NCBI GenBank assembly: GCA_013350335.1
Contig: CM023539.1
Location: forward strand, 12,276,302 to 12,340,301
DNA from: Chimonanthus salicifolius
Taxonomy: Eukaryota > Streptophyta > Magnoliopsida > Laurales > Calycanthaceae
Direction of reading: 5' to 3'
DNA: 64,000 bases
Shown here: piece after piece, positions 54,976-64,000 of the stretch
How positions within the stretch are numbered: position 1 is the stretch's first letter
How the letters are laid out: every line of letters starts with the position of its first letter
Notes under the pieces: generated by a model
What the model was told of the DNA's origin: nothing
Databases searched by the model: none
Seen by the model: only the letters and a program-made list of their open reading frames with translations
Translations under genes and position numbers: made by a program

Positions 54976-55640
54976 ATTCTTAAAACTTCACACCCTATTA
55001 AAGATGTCTTAGTTAAGAGTGGCGTGAACATCTATTCTGATTGCCACGTTTGCTTTGCAGACAAAGAAACCCATGAACACTTGTTCCTCCGGTGAGGGAG
55101 CCTCACAGAGGCATGAAAAAGATTCCTTATTTCGTTCTAGATCTACATCAATCATAGACAACCGTGGGAAAAGATAGGCAAGCCCTTTGGAGCAGGGGTC
55201 TGAGTATCGGCCGATATTCAGTCGATATGCCGATATCTCAGCCCCATCATATCGGTCGATATTACAATATCGATCGATATCGACCATTTTTGGTAAAAAA
55301 AAAAATAAATGAGGGAGAAATTTATTACCGATACCCTTTTTCTTTATCCCTGCTTTGGAGTCAATTTTTCCTCCCAAGTTATAAGAAGGCTCCTATGGAT
55401 AGAAGGACTGGATGAATATAATGCAAACTAATCTTTGAAAGCAAATAATATAATGCAAATGATGTAACCCAGAAAGCCAATGCTGCATTTAATGAATGGA
55501 TGAACAAAACTATTACAATAAAAATCTCTAGCCTAATCCTTTGGAAGCATCCTAAAGCTAACGAGGTCCATCTTAATTTTGATGGGGCTTCCTCTGCTTC
55601 CCAGGGGAAGCAGGCTTGTTTGGAGTTACAAAAATGGAGA
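54976..55640 (+). pseudogene. LINE (L1-type) C-terminal relic: zinc-binding RT tail and RNase H fragment
   Basis: From about 54976 to the TGA near 55095 the frame reads KDVLVKSGVNIYSDCHVCF then ETHEHLFLR, which is the zf-RVT zinc-binding domain found after the reverse transcriptase of plant L1-type LINEs. About 450 bp on (55485-55610) another segment reads LILWKHPKANEVHLNFDGAS, the start of the RNase H-like domain that follows zf-RVT in these elements. A GGCCGATAT hAT-type element (55193-55352) sits between them, and several stops occur. No 5' part of the LINE is present in the window. Confidence 0.75.
55193..55352. mobile_element. hAT-type miniature element with GGCCGATAT repeats (copy 3, 160 bp)
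   Basis: A perfect 8-bp target duplication CTTTGGAG (55185-55192 and 55353-55360). Ends are CAGGGGTC and TATCCCTG. The interior is almost entirely TATCGGCCGATAT/GTCGATAT palindromic repeats plus an A-run. It interrupts the LINE relic. Confidence 0.88.
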
Positions 55641-56555
55641 TGGACGAGCTAATGCACTCAATCCAACTGACTCATTCAAGGTAAAATATGTGGGCGATTT
55701 TAGGGCCTTAGGCTTGTAGTGCGAGTGTGCGACCGAGTGCACAAAGGATAGTACCAAAAAGGCAATAACTAGGATGTCATAATAAGTAATTTCATAAATA
55801 TCTCTAATATTTTTAAATTTATCATATTTTTATTGGTAAAATATTAATCACCATTACTATCTCAAGATTTATTGGTACTGCAGTAAATTCTCGATAAATT
55901 CTCAATTAAATAACAATAAATAGTTATATTGCGATAATATTCCGATAAGTTCTCAGTTAAATATCGGTAAATTCCATATTTAATATTTTTATTTATAAAT
56001 ATTATATTTTCTACAAGATTTTTCTGTAATTTCTTAGTAAAAATCTGAGAACTTGAAAAATCTCGATATTACCGGTCGTTGTTACTATCCCGAGAAAAGT
56101 ATTTGTAACAATGATAACAAGTACTCTTCAAACATGAATTAGACAATGGGAGCTATATTAGTACACTATAATGTTGATATTCTATTTTTATTTGAAATTC
56201 TTAAAAATTATTATACAGATTTTTTTTTTATAATTTAATATATCTAGAAGTTTCTTCTCATGTGATATGTATAACAAATTACTTCATTGAGCCGCAAATT
56301 TGCAAAGGGGTACCATGACTTCAGTTACAAATTTGACATTTGTTGGCCTAGTCCTACGATGAAGCATAAGCGTCCCTAATGAAACTCTATTGAAGTCATC
56401 TTTATTATTGGGATGAAAGCATACAGTTGTTTAAAAAAAAATTGTATTCAATGAAATCAGTGCAAATGTTCACCTAATTTTAATCGATATAAACTATAGA
56501 CATGTTAAAGATTTCGTCCTATATAAGTAATATGATAAAAATATAGGTTAAATTT
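55641..56555. other. Non-coding interval
   Basis: AT-rich with GATAAATTCTC-like short repeats near 55880-55960. Nothing else recognised. Confidence 0.4.
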
Positions 56556-56557
56556 TA

Positions 56558-56734
56558 CTCCTTTTGTCTTAATTTAGTTATCTGATTTGCATTTTGGGAT
56601 TATTTTAAAATAATTGTCTGATATATCATTTTGATTCTCTCTCTACTTGGAGAGAAGTTCATAAGCCTTTTGAGAGCCATTTTTTTTTAAATTCAAAATT
56701 TTAAAATAGGACAACTAAAATAAAACATAGGAAG
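56558..56734. mobile_element. Degenerate Stowaway-type MITE
   Basis: Ends CTCCTTTTGTCTTAATTTAGTTATCTG and GGACAACTAAAATAAAACATAGGAAG are decayed versions of the Stowaway terminal repeats seen intact at 62657-62847, and TA dinucleotides flank both ends. No coding sequence. Confidence 0.65.
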
Positions 56735-57155
56735 TATTTTTTACCAAAATTTACAAGTGAATTGATGACTCATCAAACTTCTAAATTCTAGTGGCAAATT
56801 TAACCATGCACGCCCATCCACACTCTAGCAACTTTCTACAAATGAACACTCTAGTCTTAGTGGGGTAAAAAATATGATAAATAATATGGGTAAAAAATTA
56901 TTTCTTACCAAAATTTGTAATTGAGTTGATGACTCATCAAAGTTGTAATGGTAAAGTTTACCATGCACGCCCATGCGCACATTAGCAACTTTCTACTGAT
57001 GAACACTCTAGTCTTAGTGGAGTAAAAAATATGATAAATAACATGGGTAAAATTTTATTTTTTACAAAAAATTGTAATTGAGTTGATGACTCATCAAGTT
57101 GTAATGGCAAAGTTAACCATGCACACCCATGCGCACGCTAGCAACTTTCACTCTA
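56735..57155. repeat. Tandem repeat, ~160-bp unit, third copy interrupted
   Basis: Units start near 56735, 56896 and 57052 (periods 164 and 157 bp between the TTGATGACTCATC landmarks at 56762, 56926 and 57083). The third copy breaks at 57155 and resumes at 58462 with 'ctagtcttagtagag', so it was split by the element at 57156-58461. Confidence 0.85.
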
Positions 57156-58461
57156 TACTGCGTTTGTTTGAGGTGAATTGAGGGAGGAACACGGGTAACC
57201 CTCGTATTCCTCTGTTTGGTAGTGAGAGGGTAGAGGTAAAAAATTTAGATTTTACCTCCCCTTTGACAAATTTGAAAACCTTTGGCCTCCAGTAGTATTC
57301 ATAAAACCTTTGTCTCTCCTTCCCTTCATTATCTTGTCAATCCCCTTCATAGCTGTGAATGGAACTCAATGCAATTCAAATTTCAATCTAACATCTTTAT
57401 TTTTAAAATTTGTTAATTTATTATAAAAATAATTTGACTAAAATAAATGAAATATTTTCAACATTATACTTATAAAATAAAAAAATTATTTAAATTTTAT
57501 CTATTTGATTTAAGTAATTAAATTTGATAGAGAATAAAAATCATCTTTTCAATTATTTAATTTCATTTGTTTAAATTTTAAAGTTTTATGTGCTTTATGA
57601 GACTAACTTTATACAAATTTTGGTAATAATAAATTGTTTAAATTTATAAAACTAATAAATTTCATATGATTATCAAATATCATTCAATTCAATTTGTGAT
57701 ATAAGTCCTTAATGACTCACTTATATTAGCATAGAGTGTCCTTTTTAGAAATAAAATATTTTTCGTACAACTTCAGTAGATGAATTCAAATTCGACTCAC
57801 TCCAATGTCAAATATTAGTTGGTTAAACCGAACAATTTAAAATATGGGTTGGTCACAATTTTTTTTAAAAAAAATTGAGTTAAAATAGGATATGCTTTAT
57901 AAAACACTCTTCTTATTCTTTTATCACTATGTGATGATTTTTTTAAATTAATTCTTTATGATAAATTTATTTTAAAAATGGATATTTTCTTTTATAAATG
58001 TTTCTTTGTTTAAACATATCAATATAATATTTATAGGTCCAATTATGCACTTAATTACAGTAATTCGACTATGACCCAATTTAAAGCGATCTAAATTAGT
58101 TGACTTGAATTGAAAATGAGTTAGAATTTAAAAAATAGATTCAGTTATATAGTCCAACATGGACGTATGGAATATTTTCACTTATAAATGAATTTTTAGG
58201 CTGTCTAACTCAATTTCACAATGTTTTAAAATTTTTACAAAAAAAAATTATATATAAGATATATTATTAATTTTTATGGCAATTTCTATGGAAAAAATTC
58301 CAATGTTATAGAGAAAATTATATTTTTACTTTTATTTTTTATATCATATGAATTTATTAAAAATTATGAATTCTCATAAAATTATTATTAATTACCCACT
58401 CCTTATTACCCACCTTTGATTAGCCACCCCTACAAACTTTTCCCCTAATCCAAACGAGGCC
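57156..58461. mobile_element. Probable Harbinger-like or other non-autonomous DNA element (1.3 kb)
   Basis: It splits the third tandem-repeat unit. The intact units show the empty site 'cactCTAgtctta', giving CTA as a 3-bp duplication (57153-57155 and 58462-58464). The right end on the minus strand reads GGCCTCGTTTGGATTAGGGG, typical of Tourist/Harbinger termini. The left end TACTGCGTTTGTTTGAGG matches only loosely. The interior is AT-rich and non-coding. The insertion itself is well supported; the superfamily is an inference. Confidence 0.6.
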
Positions 58462-58625
58462 CTAGTCTTAGTAGAGTTAGGTGTAAGAAGCCACGCCTCT
58501 CACCTTTCACTATCTTCCACTTTCACCTTCTGATTTAAAGTGTTCAATTATGGAGATTCTAGCGTAAAAGTCACAAGTAATGGATTCCATCGAATATACC
58601 CCAAAACAGGGGAAAAGCCAAACCC

Positions 58626-58633
58626 TATATAAA
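58626..58633 (+). promoter_or_regulatory. TATA box of the decarboxylase-like gene
   Basis: TATATAAA, 71-78 bp upstream of the ATG, giving a predicted start near 58660 and a short leader. A small open frame beginning at 58580 starts upstream of this box, so it would not be in the mRNA as an upstream ORF. Confidence 0.65.
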
Positions 58634-58703
58634 TCCGAGCTTCACAACTCAGTTCTCTCCCAAGTTCACAAAGAGCCCTTTAGCAATTCTTCTGAAAGAT
58701 TAA

Positions 58704-59984
58704 ATGGATACACAACCTCCCCTTCTAACCTTACCATTCCTCATGCAAATCCCAGCTCTGAAAAACATTAGGGTGAGGGAGATTTTACCATCACCCTCAC
58801 AAGATCCACTCACTTCAGCCCTTGTGAGGATCATAGATGAAGAAGTCCCTTTGGATCCCTTCTACATCACTGACCTAGGAATTCTAATCTCCCTCTACCA
58901 TTCATGGCTCCAAAATCTGCCCACCATCCGACCCTTTTTCCCTGTGAGGTGCAACCCTGACCGAGCCCTACTTGCCACTCTAGCCGCTCTTGGTGCCGGT
59001 TTCGACTGTGCCAGCCGTTCCGAGATTACCCATGTCCTCTCCTTAGCAGTGTCGCCTGATAGAATCCTATTTTCGAACCCCTGCAAGGCGGAAGAACACA
59101 TCAAGTATGCAGCGGGAGTTCACGTAAACATGCTCGTCTTCGACTCTTTCGAAGAGCTCGACAAGGTGAGGAAGCTCCACCCACAATGCTCATTGTTGCT
59201 CCACATCCATGTTCCGGACCGCGGCGAGGCGAGTTCGCGAAATACTTCTACTTCAAAGAGTGGTGCCCTAATTCATGAGGTGATTCCAGTTCTGCGGCAT
59301 GCTCGGGAATTGGGTTTAAATGTAGTCGGCATCTCATTTGAACCAGAAGGAAGTTCGTCCCCTGGCAAGACCCATGGAGCTGCCGTGGAAGTGGTATGCA
59401 ATGCATTTCAAGCCTTCACTCAACTGGGCCTCTCCAGGCCCAGAATGCTGAATGTGGGTGGTGGATTCTGCTCCGGCACTGGCTTTGTCAAAGAAGCTTT
59501 GGCACTTCGCCAGTCACTCCAAGCCCAGTTCCCCTACCTCGCCGTCATGTCAGTTACAGCGACTCCCGGAAAGTATCTAGTGTCAGCGGCGTGCATGCTA
59601 GTCACCAATGTGATCGGTAAACGGGTTCGAGGTGAACTACGTGAGTACTGGATCAACGATGGAGTTTATGGGTCGATGAATGGTGTGATTTACCACCGAA
59701 AGGGTGTTAGTGCTGTGCCCTTCGCTTACACAACCCGGCGGGCAAATCCCCTCTGTAAAGGCCTACCGACGTTCCGATCGACGGTGTTCGGACCTACCTG
59801 TGATGCTCTAGATACTGTATTTACTGATAGGCAATTGCCTGAGCTTGGTGTAGGGGATTGGTTGGTTTTCCCCAACATGGGTGCCTATGCACACGCTTCT
59901 GCTACTAATTTTAATGGCTTCTGTGCTGCTAATATACATACGAAGTATGTGTTCACCAACCCAATCTCTCCAACCAAAGGTTGA
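58704..59984 (+). CDS. Ornithine-decarboxylase-like protein, probable pseudoenzyme
   Basis: 426 codons, intronless as plant ODC genes usually are, and of normal ODC length. It has an N-terminal PLP-barrel domain (about 75-300) and C-terminal sheet domain (300-410) of the group IV decarboxylases (ornithine to putrescine). Conserved: FDCASRSEI (D101, E107), NVGGGF (251-255), YWINDGVYGSMN (D319), GPTCDALDT (C366, D367), NMGAYAHAS (Y395) and NFNGF. Lost: the Schiff-base Lys (PVRCNP, R82), the Arg after LLL (H167), the His of the HxGSG loop (SFEPEGSS, E213), and the Glu and Arg of EPGR (TPGK, T287 and K290). Cofactor sites are gone while substrate and dimer-side residues remain, so catalysis is unlikely. 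The open, GC-richer frame with TATA and polyA signals argues for a maintained gene. Alternatives are a non-catalytic regulator, a subunit of a heterodimer, or a young pseudogene. Confidence 0.9.
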   Translation: MDTQPPLLTLPFLMQIPALKNIRVREILPSPSQDPLTSALVRIIDEEVPLDPFYITDLGILISLYHSWLQNLPTIRPFFPVRCNPDRALLATLAALGAGFDCASRSEITHVLSLAVSPDRILFSNPCKAEEHIKYAAGVHVNMLVFDSFEELDKVRKLHPQCSLLLHIHVPDRGEASSRNTSTSKSGALIHEVIPVLRHARELGLNVVGISFEPEGSSSPGKTHGAAVEVVCNAFQAFTQLGLSRPRMLNVGGGFCSGTGFVKEALALRQSLQAQFPYLAVMSVTATPGKYLVSAACMLVTNVIGKRVRGELREYWINDGVYGSMNGVIYHRKGVSAVPFAYTTRRANPLCKGLPTFRSTVFGPTCDALDTVFTDRQLPELGVGDWLVFPNMGAYAHASATNFNGFCAANIHTKYVFTNPISPTKG

Positions 59985-60156
59985 AATGTACCATGCTCTT
60001 AAGAGCCATTCAACCTCTAGCAAGATCTTAAGCTATTTATTCATGTCCTAATGAATACATGTTGAGGAGAGAGAGTCCTAGTTTAATTGAGACTCCTAAC
60101 ATGCTTAGGACTCTCTACTGATTATATTTACACTACTGTAATTTTCAATATATAGT

Positions 60157-60162
60157 AATAAA
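60157..60162 (+). terminator. Candidate polyadenylation signal of the decarboxylase-like gene
   Basis: AATAAA about 170 bp after the stop codon in a T-rich 3' region. Confidence 0.55.
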
Positions 60163-60797
60163 AATCTCTCTCTTTCTCCATAATTTTTCCCGTTTTGGGT
60201 TTTCCACTCTGGTCTTTTGTTGTGATTGTGTTACCATATCATCTTCTACAATACATATAATGTAATACTATCATCCTCCAGTAGTTCTTGGTTGTTAAAA
60301 TTGTAACACCTCGCCCTTTTTCACTCGCTTTTTTCCGTAAATTTAGAGTCTATTTTTTTTTTATAACAGAGTAGAGTGATAGAGAACGGGACGTCACGAC
60401 GCAAGCTAAGTCCGAACTTCTAAAGTCCGACCCTTAACTGGCCAACCCTATGTGTGCATGGACTCAGTCCACTAAAATAGTTCACACATAGCAATATCAA
60501 CATGTGGAATAAAAATCATATCATGCGGAATCATAACATCCAATTTGCAGAATCATAATAGAACCAAGTTCTATTCCATTGATAGCAAAGTACATAGTCA
60601 AATAATCACATTAAACATTATCCAAATAAAACATCCAACCATAGCAAATTCATCTAACTTATTACATTTTGAAATCTGGATATTCTAAATACAAATCTCT
60701 GAGTATCTTAAACAACATATAAAACTAAAAGCGTTCCAAGCTCCTATGCTTGTCCCTTTTCCGCGTTCAGCGTTTTCCTCGTAACTCTTGTCATTTA

Positions 60798-60990
60798 CTG
60801 GCAAAACTAGAATAGGAGCAGTGGTAAGTCTCTTCTTCAGCTCTTCAAACCTTTGATTGCACAGATCTGACAATACGTATTTGACTCCTTTCTGAGTGAG
60901 TCGAGTCAATGAAGATGCAATTTTTTTTGAGAAGTCCATGATAAATTTCCTGTAATAACCCGCCAATCCCAAGAAACTATGGGTTATGTA
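60798..60990 (-). pseudogene. Ty3/gypsy pol fragment (RT-RNase H junction)
   Basis: On the minus strand it reads [18 protein letters not shown] and GVKYVLSDLCNQRFEELKKR, matching the chromodomain-element pol at about 26450-26630 with substitutions. It is a short internal fragment only, with no catalytic motifs. Confidence 0.9.
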
Positions 60991-61579
60991 AGCCATGAGT
61001 GGCAAAATTGTAAATACTTGTTAAAGATGGAAGTTTAGCCTTGTATGGCAATAAAGTAATTATATGAGAAATTATTTGGAGAACTTAGATGTTTAGGATC
61101 TATGTATTTGGATCTAAACATGGGAATTGATTGGCGGACCTAGGATTATGTACTTTGGATTAAAATAAATAGAATATTAACTAAGGTTTGGACCAATGGC
61201 ATTTTGGTAATTAATGGACTATAAATGTGGTAAATCAAGTGGGACTTGGTTTTGATTGATTGTTATATTTCAAGGTAACGGGACCTCACAGGGTGTTTAC
61301 GATCGTGAGCGATTACCGGATGAAAGACGCAAGGACGCGTAGCGATCTTTGGTAGGATTCCATCTCTTTGAAACCATGGGTTTATGTACATTGTTTTTAT
61401 CTTATTTTGATGATTTTATATTGCAAAGGGTATATTTCAAATGGTGATTTTATATGCTATGTTTATTTGATAAAATAGCATGTGTTTCAAATATGAGCTT
61501 TTAAATGCTATGATTTTGTATAATTGCATAGCATGTGGACATTTGCATCTCATGCATGGCATGGGAGGGATGAACGGTA

Positions 61580-61800
61580 ACTGGGGGCCCACACTCCGTC
61601 GGGGCGTCCGTAAAGCACTAGTGGGGGATACCTTGATGAGGAGAATTCCATCAAGAGGATACTATGTAGCCGGAGATCCACCACTCCGTTGGGGTGTCCG
61701 TAAAAGAATCGTGGGGGATACATTGATGAGGAGCTTTCCATCAAGAGTATATTATGTGTGAAAATGTAGCCGGAGGGTCCACACTCAGTCGGGGAGCTCA
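61580..61800 (+). repeat. Three-unit tandem repeat in the plus-oriented LTR part
   Basis: Units of about 70-110 bp with 'cactccgtcggggcgtccgtaaa' then 'gtgggggatac.ttgatgaggag' and 'ttccatcaagag'. It is the reverse-complement counterpart of the block at 21399-21540. Confidence 0.75.
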
Positions 61801-62172
61801 AAAGACCTATGTGGAGGGGTACATTTTATGTACATGTGATGGGTGGGACTCATTGCATATGATAGCATGGCATGGTATTGAATCGGCATGATTATGACTT
61901 TTATTATCATGCAAGGTTTTTGTTTTTATCGGTATGATTAGATCTCTATTATCATACACTGTTTTGGATACGATGCTTTATAAGTGTGGCATGATTTATT
62001 ATAACTGATTTGATATATTTATTATATATGGATTTTTTGTACTAACCCATGTGTTAACCCTAACTGGAATACCTACTGGGCGCATTGTACTAACGCCCTA
62101 CTTCTACCCTTTAGTGGATGTTGCAGGAAACGAGAAAAAGCGAGTGAAAAAAGGGCGGGGCGTTACAAAAAT

Positions 62173-62654
62173 AATTTGCACCTCTTTCTAACCAAACAAT
62201 GACCAGACACTCCTTAATTATCATGAACTATGGTTTTTGTATTTTCGATAGTTCAAATGTGCATTTAGCATTCCTACCGTGAACACTCGACACAATCCAA
62301 TTAATGGAAAATGAATATCTCATAAATGAGTCATCTATTTGTCCAAAACACAAAAAAAGAAGAAGACATTTTTCACCTTTTTTAATAAATTCATTTTTAT
62401 AGAAGAATAAGAAAATTTAATCAGAAAGATAGTATTTTGTTTATTTTTTAAAGAAATAAATGTTTGAACCCAAATAAACAAAAATATAGGATTTTTATGG
62501 TTAACATCACGCGGTCATTAAATGATTTTAATTGAATCAAGTATAATTTTTTCTATAGATTTGATGCCATCAACCAAGTTGGCGTACAACTCCAAATGTA
62601 TGTAGTAATGATCTAAGGCACATTTTTCTTTTTATGACCAACATTTTAAAATTA
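62173..62654. other. Non-coding interval
   Basis: AT-rich, nothing recognised. Confidence 0.4.
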
Positions 62655-62656
62655 TA

Positions 62657-62847
62657 CTCTCTCTGTTCCAAATTAGTTGTCCTATATGGATTTTGGAATT
62701 ATCCCAAAATAGTTGTCTCATTTGTATTCGAGTCGTATAATATGTGTTGAAAATGGATGAGATCACATGAGTGCTGGTCTTATATAGAGAGTTCCTTAAA
62801 AAATACAAATATTTCAAAATGACACAACTAAAATGGGATGGAGGGAG
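62657..62847. mobile_element. Stowaway MITE (191 bp)
   Basis: TA target duplication (62655-62656 and 62848-62849). Terminal repeats CTCTCTCTGTTCCAAATTAG and, reversed, CTCCCTCCATCCCATTTTAG are the standard Stowaway (Tc1/mariner) ends. Non-coding. Confidence 0.9.
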
Positions 62848-62849
62848 TA

Positions 62850-64000
62850 TCATTTATGTTGGACCCCACTGTGCAGGCTGATAGTAGGATGGGTAGGATT
62901 GAGGGACTACTTCGGTGACTGTAGTTGGTTTGAAATTTTGTCTCAATTAAATTTCGCTGTTTAGTTGGTCAATGTACCTCACTAGAGTTTGTAAAAAATC
63001 AAGCTTATTAAACACCATCTGGTTGATACCAAATGATTCAACTCTTCATCTCTACATCTGTTAGCTCATATAGTTCAAAATGATTGTTTAAAAACTCAAA
63101 TAAAAAACTTGAATTAGTCAATTCAAATTAACTCTACAAGATTTCAAGCTGATCTAGGCAAAAGAATGTCCAAATCCGAGTTCTTTAGCTCAAATTATAG
63201 TTGTTTTAGTGAAAAGTCTGAAATTGCTAAATTGATAAGAAACTCTGTTGGAATCATCGGATGATCCGACGCTGGCCATCAGAGGATTTGGTAGAGTGAG
63301 AAGTTTCATTATAAAAGAGCTCAGCAAGTTAAGGTTTCACAAATCCCTCTTTCCCTTCTTCGCTCTCTGGCTTCCCTAAGGTTTTTGGGGGATTTTCCTT
63401 CAGTCCTCTTCCTCTTTTTCCCGTGCTTCACTGGTGATACCTCTTGCTCCTTCCTTCTCCTCCTTTCTTCTTGCTCATGGCCACCGTTGGAGACGTTTCC
63501 TCCGCCACTTGTTGATGGGCTCTTTTGGATGTTGGAGGACTTATAGCTTCTTGAGTTGAGGTAGGAGGATGGTATTTTATTTGCATTGTCGATTCATTGA
63601 GATTTTTTGGTGTTTTCTATCATGCGCCGACCCAAAATAGGTACGTGATGGCGATAAATTTTTCCTTTCTCGCAAAAAACACAATAATCACCAATTACGA
63701 CACGTGGAAATCACACGTGTGATCCATACACAAGTATATAGATCGTATTCGTAGTACGAGATCTCTACTGAAATTTTGACAAAGTTTCCCCTAAAAGTGG
63801 ACAGTTTGGACATATAATGGTTACTACAAATAATACCTGTCCAAACACGTCACATCTATTCTCATAGATAAAATGAATATTAAGATATAATCTCCAAAGC
63901 ATAAAATTATCTCAAAGGTTTGCATATTCCTCAAAATGTATGTCATCAACGATCTTAAAAACTCAAATAATAATCATACTAAATAAATAATCAAAATATC
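62850..64000. other. Non-coding interval, possibly the 5' region of a gene or LTR
   Basis: A pyrimidine-rich segment (63340-63480) contains short Met frames without recognisable protein. Two ACACGTG-type G-box motifs lie near 63701 and 63714. The 63630-64000 part could be another element, but no ends are visible. Confidence 0.35.

Larger units (their letters stand above)
60302..62167. mobile_element. Composite LTR-derived element with inverted LTR 3' ends
   Basis: Perfect 5-bp duplication AAAAT (60297-60301 and 62168-62172). The left end TGTAACACCTCGCCCTTTTT and the right end, read on the minus strand, TGTAACGCCCCGCCCTTTTT share about 33 bp of inverted repeat; both are the 3' terminus of a chromodomain-type LTR. 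The left part (60302-60797) matches the LTR at 20663-21190 in minus orientation, then joins a pol fragment (60798-60990, minus). The rest (about 60990-62167) is LTR sequence in plus orientation, with a three-unit tandem block near 61580-61800. The duplication shows the rearranged molecule inserted as one unit. Confidence 0.8.

Noticed and set aside
58580..58771. 63-codon frame overlapping the start of the decarboxylase-like gene
   Set aside because: Its ATG lies upstream of the TATA box, so it would not be in the transcript.
1..64000. CRISPR arrays, tRNA or rRNA genes, prokaryotic operons
   Set aside because: None seen. The repeats present are LTR, MITE or tandem repeats, and the sequence is plant nuclear DNA. 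A tRNAscan-SE run would confirm the absence of tRNA genes.

Overview
This looks like an AT-rich, transposon-dense stretch of a large angiosperm nuclear genome. Nearly all recognisable coding sequence belongs to plant LTR retrotransposons (Ty1/copia, chromodomain Ty3/gypsy, Athila-type Ty3/gypsy). Remains of hAT, Mutator-like, Harbinger-like and Stowaway DNA elements and of a LINE are also present. The only intact gene that looks like a host gene is an intronless ornithine-decarboxylase-like gene at 58.7-60.0 kb. I see no rRNA, tRNA, CRISPR or prokaryotic features.

Layout. 1-2296: a decayed coding relic and a truncated LTR. 2.6-7.4 kb: a foldback element and two hAT-type miniature elements in AT-rich DNA. 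8.2-8.6 kb: a small solo LTR. 8642-13349: a complete but decayed Ty1/copia element. 15.1-19.6 kb: a minus-strand non-autonomous LTR element carrying a 2.46 kb solo LTR. 20663-52179: a minus-strand chromodomain (Tekay/Del-like) element whose upstream LTR was split twice, by a 3.4 kb solo LTR (31732-35133) and by a 15.35 kb Athila-type element (35229-50582). With those two insertions and their target duplications removed, the split LTR is 3818 bp, against 3817 bp for its partner. 52570-53088: a TRIM. 54.8-55.6 kb: LINE and hAT remains. 56.6-58.5 kb: Stowaway relic, tandem repeat and Harbinger-like insertion. 58.6-60.2 kb: the decarboxylase-like gene. 60302-62167: a composite whose two ends are the same LTR terminus in inverted orientation. 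62657-62847: a Stowaway MITE. For most elements the ends are fixed by target-site duplications read directly from the sequence.

Most interesting: the young Athila-type element carries, between pol and its 3' LTR, an intact extra 156-codon sense ORF (45284-45754). Its arrangement (amphipathic N-terminal segment, Gly-Arg-Ser-Thr box, Lys/Arg-rich run, Cys-x2-Cys finger) resembles the small cysteine-rich nucleic-acid-binding proteins of carlaviruses and vitiviruses, several of which suppress RNA silencing. If confirmed, this is a retrotransposon that acquired an anti-silencing-type gene from, or shared with, RNA viruses. Second, the decarboxylase-like protein keeps its fold and substrate-side residues but has lost almost every cofactor-binding residue, including the Schiff-base lysine, so it is probably a pseudoenzyme.
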